NCBI GenBank assembly: GCA_963565915.1
Contig: OY751489.1
Coordinates: 744,001 to 808,000 of the forward strand
Source of the DNA: Entoloma clypeatum
Taxonomy: Eukaryota > Basidiomycota > Agaricomycetes > Agaricales > Entolomataceae
Direction of reading: 5' to 3'
Length of the DNA: 64,000 nucleotides
Position numbers and translations under genes: made by a program. The first letter of the stretch is position 1; the number at the start of each line of letters is the position of its first letter. Positions 31,900 to 42,935 of this stretch are shown here, piece by piece. The notes under the pieces were generated by a model that worked only from the letters and a program-made list of their open reading frames with translations, had not been told where the DNA came from and ran no database searches.

Positions 31900-34800
31900 G
31901 CAGCTCAAAACACGACGAGGACCAAAGGTTATCCGACCTGAGGTTGACAGCGGATGTGAACGCACATGCATCTATCCCAGAATAGTAAGCGAACAGAACC
32001 TCCCCACACGAGGAATACCACCCATAGCAATTCTAAATGTGGATGGATCACCAAATCGACAACAGAAAGCGAGCCAACTTGCCGAAGTCAAACTGGATTT
32101 GGGAGCACATCAGGAAACCATGGAAGCAATGGTACTGGACATTGGGAGAACGGACATGCTCTTGGGACATGACTGGTTGGTACACCACAACCCCACAATC
32201 AATTGGACAACTGGCGCGGTAACATTTAACCGGTGCCCAACATGTCAAACCAAACACTCGGATTTCAGGATTAACCTTAATGGTCATAAACACCGGGTTC
32301 GCATGGTTGAGGTGCGCGACAAAGATGCACCCAAAAAGTCGGATCAGAAATGGAAGCCTGGAGACCCTATTTTGGAAGCTGTCACTCCCACACCACCTCC
32401 CACAACCAAACGACCCTCATATGTTGAACGATTTGCTCATCTCTTCGAGAAAGAGAACTTTGATAAGATCCCAAAGGAGAGGGAATGGGACCATGGTATC
32501 GAACTTACACCGGACGCACCAAAAGAACCAGGGGGAAATACATATCCTATGACGCAAAAGGAACAAGAGGAATTGGACACATTCATTGACGAGGGTCTAG
32601 CAACAGGAAAGATCTGCCCATCCAAATCCCCTTATGCCTCCCCTTGCTTCTTCATCAACAAGAAGGATGGCTCCAAATGATTGGTACAAGATTACCGCAT
32701 GGTCAATAAATTCATGGTCAAAGACAAGTTCCCACGAATATCCGATCTCTTGGACGTACTGAAAGATGCGGTCTACTTCAATAAAATGGACATCATGTGG
32801 GGCTATAACAACGTCCGAATTAAGGAGGGCGATGAATGGAAAGCTGCCTTCCTCACCAGTTGAGGATTGTTTGAACCATTGGTCATGTTTTTTGGTCTTT
32901 GCAACTCCCCGGGAACGTTCTCTCAAATGATGGCTAGTCTATTCCGGGACCAGATCTGCCGACGTATCTGCGTGATCTACATGGATGACATTGTGGTTAT
33001 CGGTAAAACCAAGGAAGAACTCACGCGAAACACTGAAGAAATCCTACAGATCCTATCGGACAATGATTTGTTCCTAAAGGAGAAGAAGTGTTTATGGGAA
33101 GTAACGAAATGTCCTATATTGGGATATGTGGTTGGTGAGGGACGTGTTGAGATGGAAACTGAGAAGGTGGATACAATTCGAAACTGGCGAGCACCCACAT
33201 CAAAAAAGGAAGTTCAGAAGTTCCTTGGATTTGCTAACTTCTATCGAAGTTTTATTGAAGGGTACTCAAACATCGCGAAACCTCTCACCACGCTCACAGG
33301 TGGTACGACGTTTACTTGGGGACCAACAGAGCAGCAAGCTTTTGAAGGTCTCATATGGGCAATTACATTGGCACCAGTCTTGGCATTACCGAAACCAGAG
33401 GGACAGTTCAGGGTTGAAACCGATGCATCGGGCTATGCAATTGGAGCAGTACTCTCTCAGAAGCAAGACGACAAATGGCACCCCATCGCATTCTTGTCGC
33501 GGACCATGTCCGCGGCCGAACAGAATTATGAGATATATGACAAGGAACTTCTGGCAGTCGTGGAAGCATTGAAAGATTGGAGACACTATCTGCTTGAAGC
33601 CAGGGAACGTTTCGAGATCTTGACCGATCACAAGAACCTGGAATATTTCCGTCGTCCTCAGGACCTAAATCAACGACAGCGACGCTGGAAAATGAAGTTA
33701 CAAGACTATGACTTCGAATTACGGCATGTGCCCGGCAAGACCAATGCGAAAGCGGACATCCTGTCATGCTTACCCTGGTATGAAGCGGAACTCGAACCAC
33801 AGGACAGTGACCAAATGCTCAAGGAGGGACTATTCTTGAAACAGTTGGAATCAGAAGATGTGGTACAAATGGAGATGTTCACGGAGGAACAATTCTTTGA
33901 AGGGGGTGAGACATCTGATTCCATCAAAATTGGAAACATCACAACCATCGAAAACCCATGGATCGCACGCATCAAGGCTTCGAACCGCATGGAGACAGAA
34001 GTAGCGCAGGGCCTAAAAAAGAATCCTCATTGGTATCAACAGGAGAATGGGATCACCTATGCAGGAGAACGAGTCTATGTCCCGCCAGACCCACAATTAC
34101 GACAAGAATTGATGTTCGAGTCACACGATGCACCGGTGGCTGGACATCCAGGACAGTACCGGACACATGAACTCCTCACTCGCACCTACTGGTGGCCTAC
34201 CATACTGCATGATGTGAAGAAGTACGTGAAGGGTTGCGACACTTGTCAACGCAACAAGATCAACCGACAAAAGCGACATGCTCCGCTACATCCCCATGCA
34301 GCACCAAGTCACCCATGGGAAGACATAGGAATCGACGTCGTGGGACCAATACCAGAATCTGATGGGAAAAATGCAATTCTGGTCATCACGGATAGACATT
34401 CGAAGATGCTTCACCTCATTCCGACAACTGTGGAACTATCAGCTGAAGGATTAGCCAATATCTATCAGGATCAGATATGGAAGCTTCATGGGATCCCCAA
34501 GAAGATCATCAGCGATAGGGGACCACAGTTCGCCGCAAAGTTCATGGAGATACTCTGCCGCATGTTAGGGATCAAGAGGAACCTGTCCACCGCATACCAC
34601 CCACAGACTGATGGACAGGCCGAGCGATCGCATCAGAAAACGGAAGTATTCTTACGAAACTTTGTCAACCATCTACAGGATGATTGGGCTGAATGGATCG
34701 CAATCGCAGAGTTCCAGTACAATGACAAAGAACATCAGGCAACGAAGCACACTCCATTCTACCTCAACTACAGTTTACATCCATGGAAGGGAGAGCTCGT

Positions 34801-35377
34801 GTTAGAAGATACTAATCCGGCTGCCAACGACTTCTTGAAAAAACTTAAACAGGCATGAGAAGAAGCCAATGCTGCGCTGAAACAAGCACAGGATCAGATG
34901 AAGAAGACAGTTGACACACAGCGAAATCCGTCTCGGGACTACCGCATCAGGGACAAGGTGTGGCTAGAAGGGACTAACATCAGGACCGATCGCCCCTCAA
35001 AGAAACTTGCTGCACTCCAACATGGACCATTCAAAGTCCTAGAGAAGAAAGGAGCTAGCGCATACCTTCTTGATCTTCCGAAGACTTGGAAGATGATTCA
35101 CCCTGTGTTCAACGAGACCCTGTTGTCACCATATGAAACTCCGAAGTACGCCATCCAGAAAAAGAAACCAGCCCCTGATCCGATCATCATCAAAGGACGA
35201 GAAGAATACCATGTGTCTACAATCGTAGACTCTCGAAAGTTCTGCGGAAAGATCCAGTACCTCGTCCAGTGGGAAGGATATGGTCCAGAAGAGAACACAT
35301 GGGAACCTCGAGCTAATGTTCAGAACGCTCAAGATTTGATCCGTGATTTCCATCGGCAGAACTCGTCTCGCCCATGA
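31900..35377 (+). pseudogene. G1b pol: protease, RT, RNase H, integrase, chromodomain
   Basis: One frame with three in-frame TGA. Protease site EVDSGCERTCIY (31940s); RT with [53 protein letters not shown] and catalytic VIYMDDIVV; RNase H (ETDASGYAIGAVL, DKELLAVVEAL, TDHKNLEYF, NAKADILS); integrase HHCC (SHDAPVAGHPG ... CDTCQ) and DDE (GIDVVGPI, ISDRGPQF, DGQAERSHQ); chromodomain (YHVSTIVDSRKFCGKIQYLV, EENTWEP). The stops at 32678, 32861 and 34856 each fall where Arg is expected (CGA to TGA). The catalytic residues of RT and integrase are intact, so the element looks recently functional apart from these transitions. Stop 35375-35377. Confidence 0.92.
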
Positions 35378-35566
35378 TGAAAGACACCTTTTTGGAATCC
35401 ATGACAAGTATCGACCTCATCAGTCAACCACACACCGAGTTCCCCGCTCTAGTCCTTTTCCCTGCCCAATATAGCCTCCCCCTTCTTCTTCTATCTCTCA
35501 ACCATCCCAACAACAAGGGATGGGGACAGTGACTCTGTGAGGACACAGAGCTTGGAGAGGGGAACA

Positions 35567-35968
35567 TGTTACAGACTCTACGGTATGAGGACCACGTCAT
35601 ATCTTTTACTTATCGGCCCGACTCGGCGCCCTCTTACGAACTTACTATGTCTAATATCTACTTTCGCAACCTTCGATTCCCAGTCTGACTCATTACATTA
35701 CTTTGTCATCCCCTTTAGTATACTTCGCTCCCATGCTGACTCGCTTTCCGCAGTCAGCTTACTCACTGTACATAGCCTTCCGCAGTCGCCTTACTCATGC
35801 GCACTGCCTTCCACAGTACTGACTCATCTGCTACCGCCTATAGTCAGTACCTATATAAACCTCTTGTACTATAGTAGATTCCTTAGATTTAGCAATCACT
35901 TTGCTCTTTGCCTTTCCACTTTCCTGCATATTCTGCCCGAACCTTGGAACGGTTTGTTAAGCATAATA
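35567..35968 (+). repeat. G1b 3' LTR
   Basis: 402 bp, second subtype (CTCACTGTACATAG, GCGCACTGCC, CTTGTACTATAG). The terminal CATAACA is changed to CATAATA. Followed by GTACC, then G2 gag. Confidence 0.92.
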
Positions 35969-36728
35969 GTACCCTCCATTCTGTTGTTGCCCAAAGGGCC
36001 TTCCAAAATTATTCTGCCCTTGCAGCCGCAGTGCTTGCTGATTCTGGGGGCGATTTCCATTGGTTCCCTTGTCTTTGAGGTCCCTGCCTCATTCCTTGCC
36101 TCATGGCGTAATTCTCTTCAGCCCTTCCAATGGCTGAGATTTCTTCAACAGTTTCCTGCATGGTATCCTGACATCTTCCTTGCTGAAACAACTGCTGTAT
36201 GATTGAGTCCCGGGCATTTCTCTCCAGTAATGAAATCCCATGATGATCCTCAATTTTCCCTTTGATCGCCAGTGTTCCGAACTGCGTGATCCAATCATCT
36301 GTTTTCATCTGGTTCTGTTTGAACCCCTCAATCTTTGCTCTGGCCCATTCCACTTCGGTGGTAGGGCGAAACCTCGTGGTGATCTCATAAACTAGGTTTC
36401 AATATGTTGGCCAATCATTTGATTCCATGCATTGGGTGAGTTGTGTCTCCCCATATGTCCCTGCAATTGGTCCATCTAATTGGGACCAAACTGCGATACA
36501 GATTTTGTCATCCCCATGTAAAAGATATCGATTTACTCGGATCCACATGAGCATTTTTGCCCACCATCCCAAAAACAGGGGTCAGGATCCATTGTATTTG
36601 CCGGGATCTGCAGCTATTTTGATTCTTCGGCCTGGTTGGTGAGGAGGAGGAGGAGGAAGAGGTGTGATGGGGGGAGCGTGATGTTTGGGGAGTTCAGTGG
36701 CTTCGTCCTGAAAGTCTTGGTTGTCCAT
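35969..36728 (-). pseudogene. G2 gag, N-terminal part
   Basis: Minus strand from ATG 36728 (MDNQDFQDEATELPKHHAPP), a Pro-rich stretch, then a retrotransposon gag core (SNDWPTY, TEVEWARAKIEGFKQ, DWITQFGTLAIKGKIEDHHG, RGMRQG-like Gln/Arg-rich tail, GRPFGQQQNGG). Stops near 36581 and 36396 and a change near 36009 break it. It meets G1b at 35968; the other side of G1b resumes with G2 gag-like sequence. Confidence 0.72.
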
Positions 36729-37072
36729 GATGTTGGTTTGGGGGGGGGGGTTTGGTTTGAACAATAGTACCTTACGTCGGGCACGCAACCCTGTTCTGAC
36801 GCTTAGGCAAAAAAAATCTGAAAAGAAAACCCAAAGAACAATCTGTCTACCCAGGCAGTCGGGATGTTGAAGTCCACGCGGTCAATACCCCCACGCGCGC
36901 TGGACTGGTCGAATCAAGTTGTCGAGGGGTCGGGGCTTTGGAACACCTGTTGTGAACTAGGAGGTCCCCCTTAACGCTAGGGTCCGCATATAGATGTGTA
37001 CTTTTGACAAAAAAGCACAAAACGGCGAGGTTGAAATGGAGGAAAGGGAAGTGTATTTGGGCAGGCAAGTTT
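36729..37072. other. G2 untranslated leader
   Basis: No gene. Contains a run of ten Gs (about 36738-36748), read as Cs on the element strand. Lies between gag and the primer site. Confidence 0.5.
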
Positions 37073-37084
37073 AGAGCTTGTTCT
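37073..37084 (-). promoter_or_regulatory. G2 self-priming primer site
   Basis: AGAACAAGCTCT on the minus strand, two bases inside the 5' LTR end, complementary to AGAGCTTGTTCT at the predicted RNA start in the G2 LTR (26313-26302). Confidence 0.7.
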
Positions 37085-37086
37085 TC

Positions 37087-37190
37087 TGTTGAGGCGACGC
37101 TAAGTCTAATAACATCGCGAGCCCAAACTTCTGAACTTAGAGGGAAAACGTGGAAAGATAATGAAGATGCTGTATTGCCAAGAGACCCAG
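37087..37190 (-). repeat. G2 5' LTR remnant
   Basis: 104 bp matching the last part of the 3' LTR (26185-26288) with few differences, then abruptly unrelated sequence after GAGACCCAG. The promoter half is lost. Confidence 0.85.
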
Positions 37191-37708
37191 TCATACTGTT
37201 TCCACACAAGTCCCTCAGTAGGCCAACTTGTTCAAGGTCAGCAAGTTCCTCAAGAGGACAACTCAGTCCTGGTCAAGTTGAGCTAAGTCCTTGCAAGGCA
37301 CTTAGTTTGAGAGCATCGAAAGGTTAAGACAAGTAAGTGTTAATTGCCTAGATCAAGCTAAGGGCCTCTACTCTAAGGTTACAAGTCTTATATATGTTAT
37401 TCTATGGCTATAAGTAAGTAAGTGCTGCACAGGAGGCTAAATAAGCCATTGGTTAGTTATATGTTTCAAGGGGGCTGTGGCATAGGAGTCAGAGATAAGG
37501 CCTCAAGGCCATGAGTCAGAGATAACGTATCTAAAAGGGGAATAGTCCAAGTCAGTGTGAGTCATAGTGCTGATAGAAGGGACAAGTGTCCCAGGGTCAT
37601 CGGAGTTAAGTGAAACAGGATCTGATGAGGATCGAGAGTCAAAGGGTCATGTGAAGGTGCATGAAGAAAGGATGAAAAAGTGTAACACAAAGCTGACAGA
37701 AGTATCTT
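37191..37708. other. spacer between G2 remnant and G3a LTR, no gene seen
   Basis: AT-rich with a TATATATG word (about 37391) and two GAGTCAGAGATAA repeats (about 37487 and 37513). It may be a solo LTR of another family; no partner is in the window to show borders. Confidence 0.35.
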
Positions 37709-38419
37709 GTTAAGTAGGTGAAAAATTGGAGCTTCATCAGAGTCCATCAGAGGTCGACGCAGGACTGAGACCAGAGCAGAACTCCAGAAATGCAGAGAAA
37801 CAATGAAAGGGAGGGACGTGGCTTCAACATATGTGTTGCACCACCATTTGTTGGATAAGGTGTCTCAATTTCAGGAGATCGGAGGAGAGGTCGGAGGTGT
37901 AGAGGTTCTCAGAGAGATCTTGGTGAGGGACATGCTGACATGGAAGTGGTTGGACGACGTCAGAGTTGTGACTTGGACACAGTACTGAGCTCGTCAAAGG
38001 GTAACGATGGAGGAGGAGCAGAAGATGATGATATTGTCGGCGTATTGTACCATGGCAAGGATCTCTGGCATGAACGGGGAGTAGAGGAGTGAACTTTGTT
38101 GATATTTGAACTGAGGAACTACAGGTATGGTACAAGCTTAAATATCTAAATGTGATTACTTTATGGAGATGGTCGGAGTAGGTCCAGAGTTGTGGCATAA
38201 GTTGCCAGCGACTGTAACGAACATCAGAGATGTCGGTCAACAGACCATGCAGAAAAGGCGATGCATAAGTAAACGGGAATATGAATATGAAATGCATAAA
38301 GGCATGGAGTTATGAATATGAAATGCACAATGGCAACATGCAGAGATGTGGAGGTAACAGATGTCCAGAATGTCGGAGGACAATCCAAGTGGATTGGAGA
38401 TTTGGAAATGGATATAACA
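37709..38419 (-). repeat. G3a 3' LTR
   Basis: 711 bp, TGTTATATCC...CTACTTAACA on the minus strand. Both borders are confirmed by the two G3b-side LTR pieces (56403-56899 and 56900-57408). TATTTAAG is the likely TATA box. Confidence 0.85.
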
Positions 38420-38465
38420 GTATTCCCCTCTTAGGTCTGACACCCGTGAGAAAATAAACAAGGTC

Positions 38466-39396
38466 ATGTGGTCTCAGTTATTTAACAGACATGAGCAGCC
38501 CAAGGGTTTTCTTCCAGTTACCACCATCATGCCCCAAGACCTGAACACACAACCCGTGTGCTCCAGCGCCAACCTCGACGACTCTGAAGAGGAGCTCCTG
38601 TGCCGTCTGGCGCAGATACGCAAGGAGAAGGAGGAGGCGGAGGCAAGGAAGAAGGCGGAGGCCGAGAGGAGGGTGAGGGAGGCAGAGGCAAAGAAGAGGG
38701 CAGAGGCAGAGGCAAAGGCAGAGGCAGAGGCAGAGAAGAAGAGGGCGAAGAAGATGGGAAAACAGAGGGCGGAGAGTGGAGTGGAGGAGTCGGAGGTCTG
38801 GGGGGAGGCGTGTCAGGCCTGTGCGCAGGCCAAGGTGGAATGCAAGTGGGCACTGTGAGTACCCGCTTTTCCATCTTTTTCTTACTGACAATCTCCTTAG
38901 GCAGGGGAAGGGCACCGCGTGCCAGCGGTGCAAAGATGGCAAATGGGTTTGTCTGAGGGCCGGTGAGATGCGGGTGAAGCGGAAGCGGGGAAAGACAGAG
39001 GAAGCCATTGCGGAGGTTGCGGGCCCAAGCAGGGCGAAAAACTGCTGCGGCGCAGGGGTCGCGGAGGAGCTCCAGGGGCTCCGGGAGGCTCTGGAAGAGA
39101 GGGAGGAGCAGTCAGCGAGGGTTGGTTGGATGCTGCTCTGGCAGCTTCAAATTATGAACAACCACCTCGCCTACCAGAACTTCCTGCTGGAGGCGGTGGC
39201 TCCGGAGTCGGAGCCGGAGGATGGAGAAGAGGAAGAAGGAGAGGAAGAGGACAAGGAAAAGGACGAGGGGGAGGACGAGGGGTTGGCGGATGGGGAGCTT
39301 GCGGAACTGCAAGCGGAGAAAGAGGAGGCGGAGGGAGAACCGGAGGATGAGTCGGAGGATGATGGTCCGCCGGCCAAGAAGGCCAAAACCCAGTAG
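38466..39396 (+). CDS. Zn2Cys6-type protein gene carried antisense in G3a
   Basis: Two exons, 38466-38854 and 38901-39396, with a 46-nt intron (GTGAGT...CCTTAG); the joined frame has 295 codons. ATG 38466 is used, though ATG 38529 (MPQDLNTQPV) is an equal candidate. Parts: an Arg/Lys/Glu/Ala-rich coiled-coil segment (residues ~45-105), then a binuclear zinc cluster CX2CX6CX10CX2CX6C (CQACAQAKVEC, then CQRCKDGKWVC) split by the intron, a basic tail (RVKRKRGK), a helical part (AEELQGLREALEEREEQ), a long acidic tail and a final PAKKAKTQ, a likely nuclear signal. The cluster matches the Gal4-class DNA-binding motif. It lies opposite to the retrotransposon frame, between chromodomain and 3' LTR, in both G3 copies. 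A DNA-binding role is inferred. Confidence 0.72.
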
Positions 39397-39465
39397 CCCC
39401 TCCCCCCTCTAATTTATTATTATTATTATTTTTTATTTTTTGCAATATGAATGTCTTGCGGGGTT

Positions 39466-40629
39466 CTATAGGCATGATAAGGGACCCGGTTTCTCCAGAT
39501 ACGCAGAGTGGAAGTCCGCGACTAAGTCCGTCGCATATTCAAGTTCCATGGTGGGTAGCCAGGACTGTTCCTCATCAGTTCCTTCATAGCCTAGCCAACG
39601 GACTAGATAGAGCAGTTTGCAAGAACGCCGCCGATCCAGTTTGGTGTCAAGGATTTTGGCGTTTTTGTATTCCACTTCTCCTTCAACGTCGATTGGAGGA
39701 GGCGGAGTTACTGTCCGGTTCGGAATGTCGTTTGGAACAGATGGCTCCAGCATGGAGATGTGGAAAACGGGGTGAACACCGCATATGGTGTCCGGAAGTT
39801 GGAGGGTGTAAGAGTGTGTACCATTCCTGGCAAGGATGTCAAAGGGGCCAAGGTACTTTTCAGACAGCTTTTTGGAGGGTTGTGTAGTGCGGAAAAACTT
39901 AGCCTTCACAAAAGCTTGCTGTCCTACTTCGAGCGGAGGGGGCGGAGCACGCCAGAGATCGGCAGGGCCTTGATAACGTCGTTGAGCTTCTAGGATTGTA
40001 GATTTGAGCTCTTGGTGAAGCTCGCCCAGGTCTAGGACAAATTGTCAGGCATGGGCAGATGCGAGGTCACACTCCGGATGGACAGAGAGGTTTGGATGAT
40101 AACCTTTATTGGCGAAGAAGGGCGAGATCCCGGTCATAGCACTCGGAGCATTGTTGTACGCAAACTCTGCAAGCGGAAGTAGCTCGGACCAGTTGTCCTG
40201 CTGATAGTTGCAGAAGATGCGGAGGTACTGTTCCAAGGTTTGGTTGGTATGTTTGGTTTGACCGTCGCCTTCTGGATGGTAGCCAGAGGTGAAGTGCAGA
40301 GTCATGTTGAGGGCTTTTCCGAGGGAGCAGAAAAAACGGGAGATGAACTCCGGGCCCCGGTCGGAGGTGACATGTTCCGGTACTCCATGCTTGGAGAACA
40401 CATGCAGGATGAACAAGGTGGCTAGATCTTCGGAGGTGCAGTGGATCGTAGTCGGAACAAAAATGCTTTGTTTTGTCATTGGGTCAACAATAACAAGGAT
40501 TGCGTCAAAACCGCCGGAGGTCGGAAGTGTCTTGATGAAGTCCATGGATATGGAGTTCCATGAAAGGTTCAGAACTGGGAGTTGCTTCAGCATACCATAG
40601 GGCTTGTGGCGTTGAGGTTTAGAGCGCAT
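39466..40629 (-). pseudogene. G3a integrase core and chromodomain
   Basis: Minus strand. Integrase: SMDFIKTLP (first Asp), VTSDRGPEFISRF (second Asp), then DGQTKHTNQ where G3b has DGQTEHTNQ, so the catalytic Glu is Lys and strand transfer should be lost. TGA at 40045 (HA/TGA/QFVLDL, CGA expected) interrupts the linker. The tail KKLSEKYLGPFDIL and the chromodomain (YKNAKILDTKLDRRRSCKLL, YLVRWLGYEGTDEEQSW) end at the TAG at 39466. Confidence 0.88.
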
Positions 40630-40638
40630 GCAAGTGGT

Positions 40639-42653
40639 GCAGGATTTGCAGTACTTTTTGACAAAGTCTCAAACACCAGGCCAAGTATAATCTCATTGAA
40701 TGAGACTAACTGTCTTGTTCTGTCCAGGGTGTCCAGAGAGAATATGGTTGTACTTGTTGCGGAGGGTGCAGAGCCGGCGGAAGCGAATCAAGAGATTGAA
40801 CTGAGAGAGGAACTTGGACCACTGGGCCTGTCGGCGGGTGAGAACCTTTGTAGTGGCGAAGTACTCCAGGTTCTTGTGGTCTGTGACAACATCGATCGGA
40901 GCAGCGGAGCCTTCAAGGTAATGTCGCCATACCTTGAATGCTTCATGGATAGCAAGTAACTCCTTGTCATGCATGTCGTAGTTGAGTTCCAGGGCGGTGA
41001 AGGTGCGGGAGTGGAACGCTACTGGGTGTATCTCCTCATCAGAGGTCCGGATGGACAAAATAGCACCAAGTGCATAGTCAGAGGCGTCCGTCTCGATGAT
41101 AATAGGTCGATCAGGAATCCAATAAGTGAGGACTGGTGCTTTGGTAAAAGCAAGTTTCAACTTGTTGAACGCACTCTGTGCGGAGTCAGAGAAACAGAAC
41201 GGAGTACCCTTCCGGGTGAGTCGGGTGAGCAGAACAACAATGTCCGAATAACCGTGAATGAAACATCGACAGAAATTCGTGAATCCAAGGAAAGACTGTA
41301 CGTCCTTCACTTTTCAAGGTTCAGGCCACTATTGGATGGTCTTCACCTTGGTTTCGGACATGCGGAGACCGGAGGGAGAAAGGATGAAAACAAGGTATTC
41401 GACTGTGTTGACAGAAAATTCGCACTTGTCGGAGCGGACGTAAAGTCTGTTCTTGCGGAGATGTCGGAGAACTTCCTTGACATTGTCGGGGTGCTTGGCG
41501 GGGTTGTCGGAGTAAATGAGAATGTCATCGAGGTAGACCACCACTGTAACATCGAGGAGGTCACTGAAGATATCATTCACAAATCGCTGAAAAGTGGCAG
41601 GGGCGTTGGATAGTCCAAAAGGCATAACAAGCCATTCAAACGATCCGTAACAAGTGCGGAAAGTGGTTTTCCATTCATCTCCATCGGCAATGCGGACAAG
41701 ATGATATGCATGCCAGAGATCGAGAGTGGTATAAACACACGCTTTTCCGGCAGTGGAAAGGAGGTCAGAGATGAGTGGAAGAGGGTATCGATCCTTCTTG
41801 GTAACATTGTTCAGGCCCCGATAGTCGACACACAGGCAGGGGGAACCGTCCTTCTTTCAGACAAAGAGGACCGGAGCGCCGTGCAGAGAGCGAGAGGGGA
41901 AAATGAAACCAATGGCCAAATGTTTGTCTATGAAGTTTCGCAGGGCAGATAGTTCGGATTGTGAAATGGAGTACATAGGGCCAATAGGGGGAGTCGATCT
42001 GTCTTCTAACTCAATGCAGAGGTCATATGGACGATGCGGAGCGAGGGTGTCTGCTTTTGTCTTGCTAAAAACATCAGCAAAATCGTGATATTCCTCTGGG
42101 ATATGGGAGAGGTCTGGAGGTTCCTCGGACATGGAAGCGGATTGGGTGGAGATCGTGTGGTCGGAGAGGTGAATTTGGAAAGATTGGGCACCCGGAAGTT
42201 TGCAAGCACGCACAAATGCGGCTGCATTTATCAATGCAATATTCGGAACAACGTCCAGAGTTGCAGCGGGTGTGCCAGAGTCAGAGGTCGGATTATCGGG
42301 AGAGGTCTGCGGAGGTAGCAGAGCTGACCTGACAGAAGACGTCAAGGTCAGAGACTCCTTCAAGAGCTGTGGACAGAAAGTAATACTGCCCAATACCCAG
42401 TCAATCATAGGATTGTAGCGGGTGAGCCAGTTGTATCCAAGAACCATAGAACAGGAGGAATCGAGCAGAGTCACATAGGCTGTAATGGCCATATATTCAC
42501 CGGAGGAAAAGTATACAGGGAAATCAACCACCTGAGTAATGACGGAGTTGGACATTCCATCAAATAATTTAAGTTTGATCGGAGGTATGGAGGTGAAAGG
42601 GAGTTTATAGGATGAAGCATAATGAGAGTCAATAAAACAATGAGTCAGAACCC
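40639..42653 (-). pseudogene. G3a protease end, RT, RNase H and integrase zinc domain
   Basis: Minus strand, one frame with stops. Protease remnant (FIDSHYASSYKLPF, GYNWLTRYNPMIDW), RT ([45 protein letters not shown] region), RNase H (ETDASDYALGAIL, DKELLAIHEAF, TDHKNLEYF). Stops: TGA 41857 before KKDGS, TAG 41329 and TGA about 41314 in the connection, TGA about 40690 and 40667 in the integrase zinc domain. LIRFRR is fused directly to LCTLRNKYNHILSGHPG: about 115 linker residues present in G3b are missing, with a CCGSC microhomology at the join. Confidence 0.85.
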
Positions 42654-42935
42654 TCAAGATTTGATCTGTGATTTCCATTGGCAGAACCCGTCTCATCCAC
42701 AATAAAAGACGAGTTCTCAAAACCCATGGCAGTATCGACCTCATCAGTCAACCACACACCAAGTTCCCCACTCTAGTCTTTTCCCTGCCCAATATAGCCA
42801 CCCCATTCTTCTTTTATCTCTCAACCATCCTCACTGCCATGTCAAACACCATCGTCACCTCCACCTCCACCACCGACATCAACCCCGCCATCGCCGCCCT
42901 TATAAATGAAGCGCTCTCCATGAGAGACCAAATCC
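42654..42935 (+). mobile_element. G1d, G1 fragment with the start of ORF3
   Basis: Plus-strand piece matching the end of the G1 chromodomain region (CAAGATTTGATC...), the intergenic part and the start of ORF3 (ATG 42839, MSNTIVTSTSTTDINPAIAAL). It joins G3a on the left and antisense Copia-3 gag on the right, with no LTRs. It preserves the intact ORF3 start that is damaged in G1c. Confidence 0.8.

Larger units (their letters stand above)
29798..35968 (+). mobile_element. G1b, near full-length Ty3/gypsy chromovirus nested in G2
   Basis: Plus-strand, 6171 bp: 5' LTR 29798-30199, self-priming site 30202-30212, leader ORF, gag with two CCHC knuckles, protease, RT, RNase H, integrase, chromodomain, polypurine GAGAGGGGAACA (35555-35566) and 3' LTR 35567-35968. 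The extra ORF found after pol in G1c is deleted here near 35500. In-frame TGA stops at 31507, 32678, 32861 and 34856 disable it. The flanking 5-mers (ACCCA left, GTACC right) do not match and the LTRs are of different subtypes, pointing to recombination between two G1 elements. Confidence 0.92.
26185..37190 (-). mobile_element. G2, degenerate chromovirus containing nested G1b
   Basis: Minus-strand Ty3/gypsy element: 3' LTR 26185-26512, polypurine GAAAGGGGGTAA (26513-26524), then on the minus strand chromodomain, integrase remnant, RNase H, RT and protease up to 29797, interrupted by G1b (29798-35968), and gag from 35969 to the ATG at 36728, a leader, a self-priming site (37073-37084) and a 104-bp piece of 5' LTR (37087-37190). 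Without G1b about 4.8 kb remain. Defects: most of integrase deleted, RT YxDD changed to YIND, frameshifts and stops. The two sides of G1b could come from different G2 copies, since the flanks of G1b do not match. Confidence 0.8.
37709..42653 (-). mobile_element. G3a, Ty3/gypsy chromovirus with antisense Zn2Cys6 gene (5'-truncated)
   Basis: Minus-strand element lacking gag and 5' LTR. From 42653 it reads protease end, RT, RNase H, integrase, chromodomain (to 39466), then a plus-strand gene 38466-39396, then the 3' LTR 37709-38419. The linker between RNase H and integrase is deleted. Stops match those of G3b; in addition the catalytic integrase Glu is Lys. At 42653 it joins a G1 fragment. Confidence 0.88.

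Noticed and set aside
38478..39475. Long Pro/Leu/Ser-rich minus-strand ORFs opposite the Zn2Cys6 gene
   Set aside because: Compositional shadows of a Glu/Lys/Arg-rich coding sequence; no motif and no splice support.
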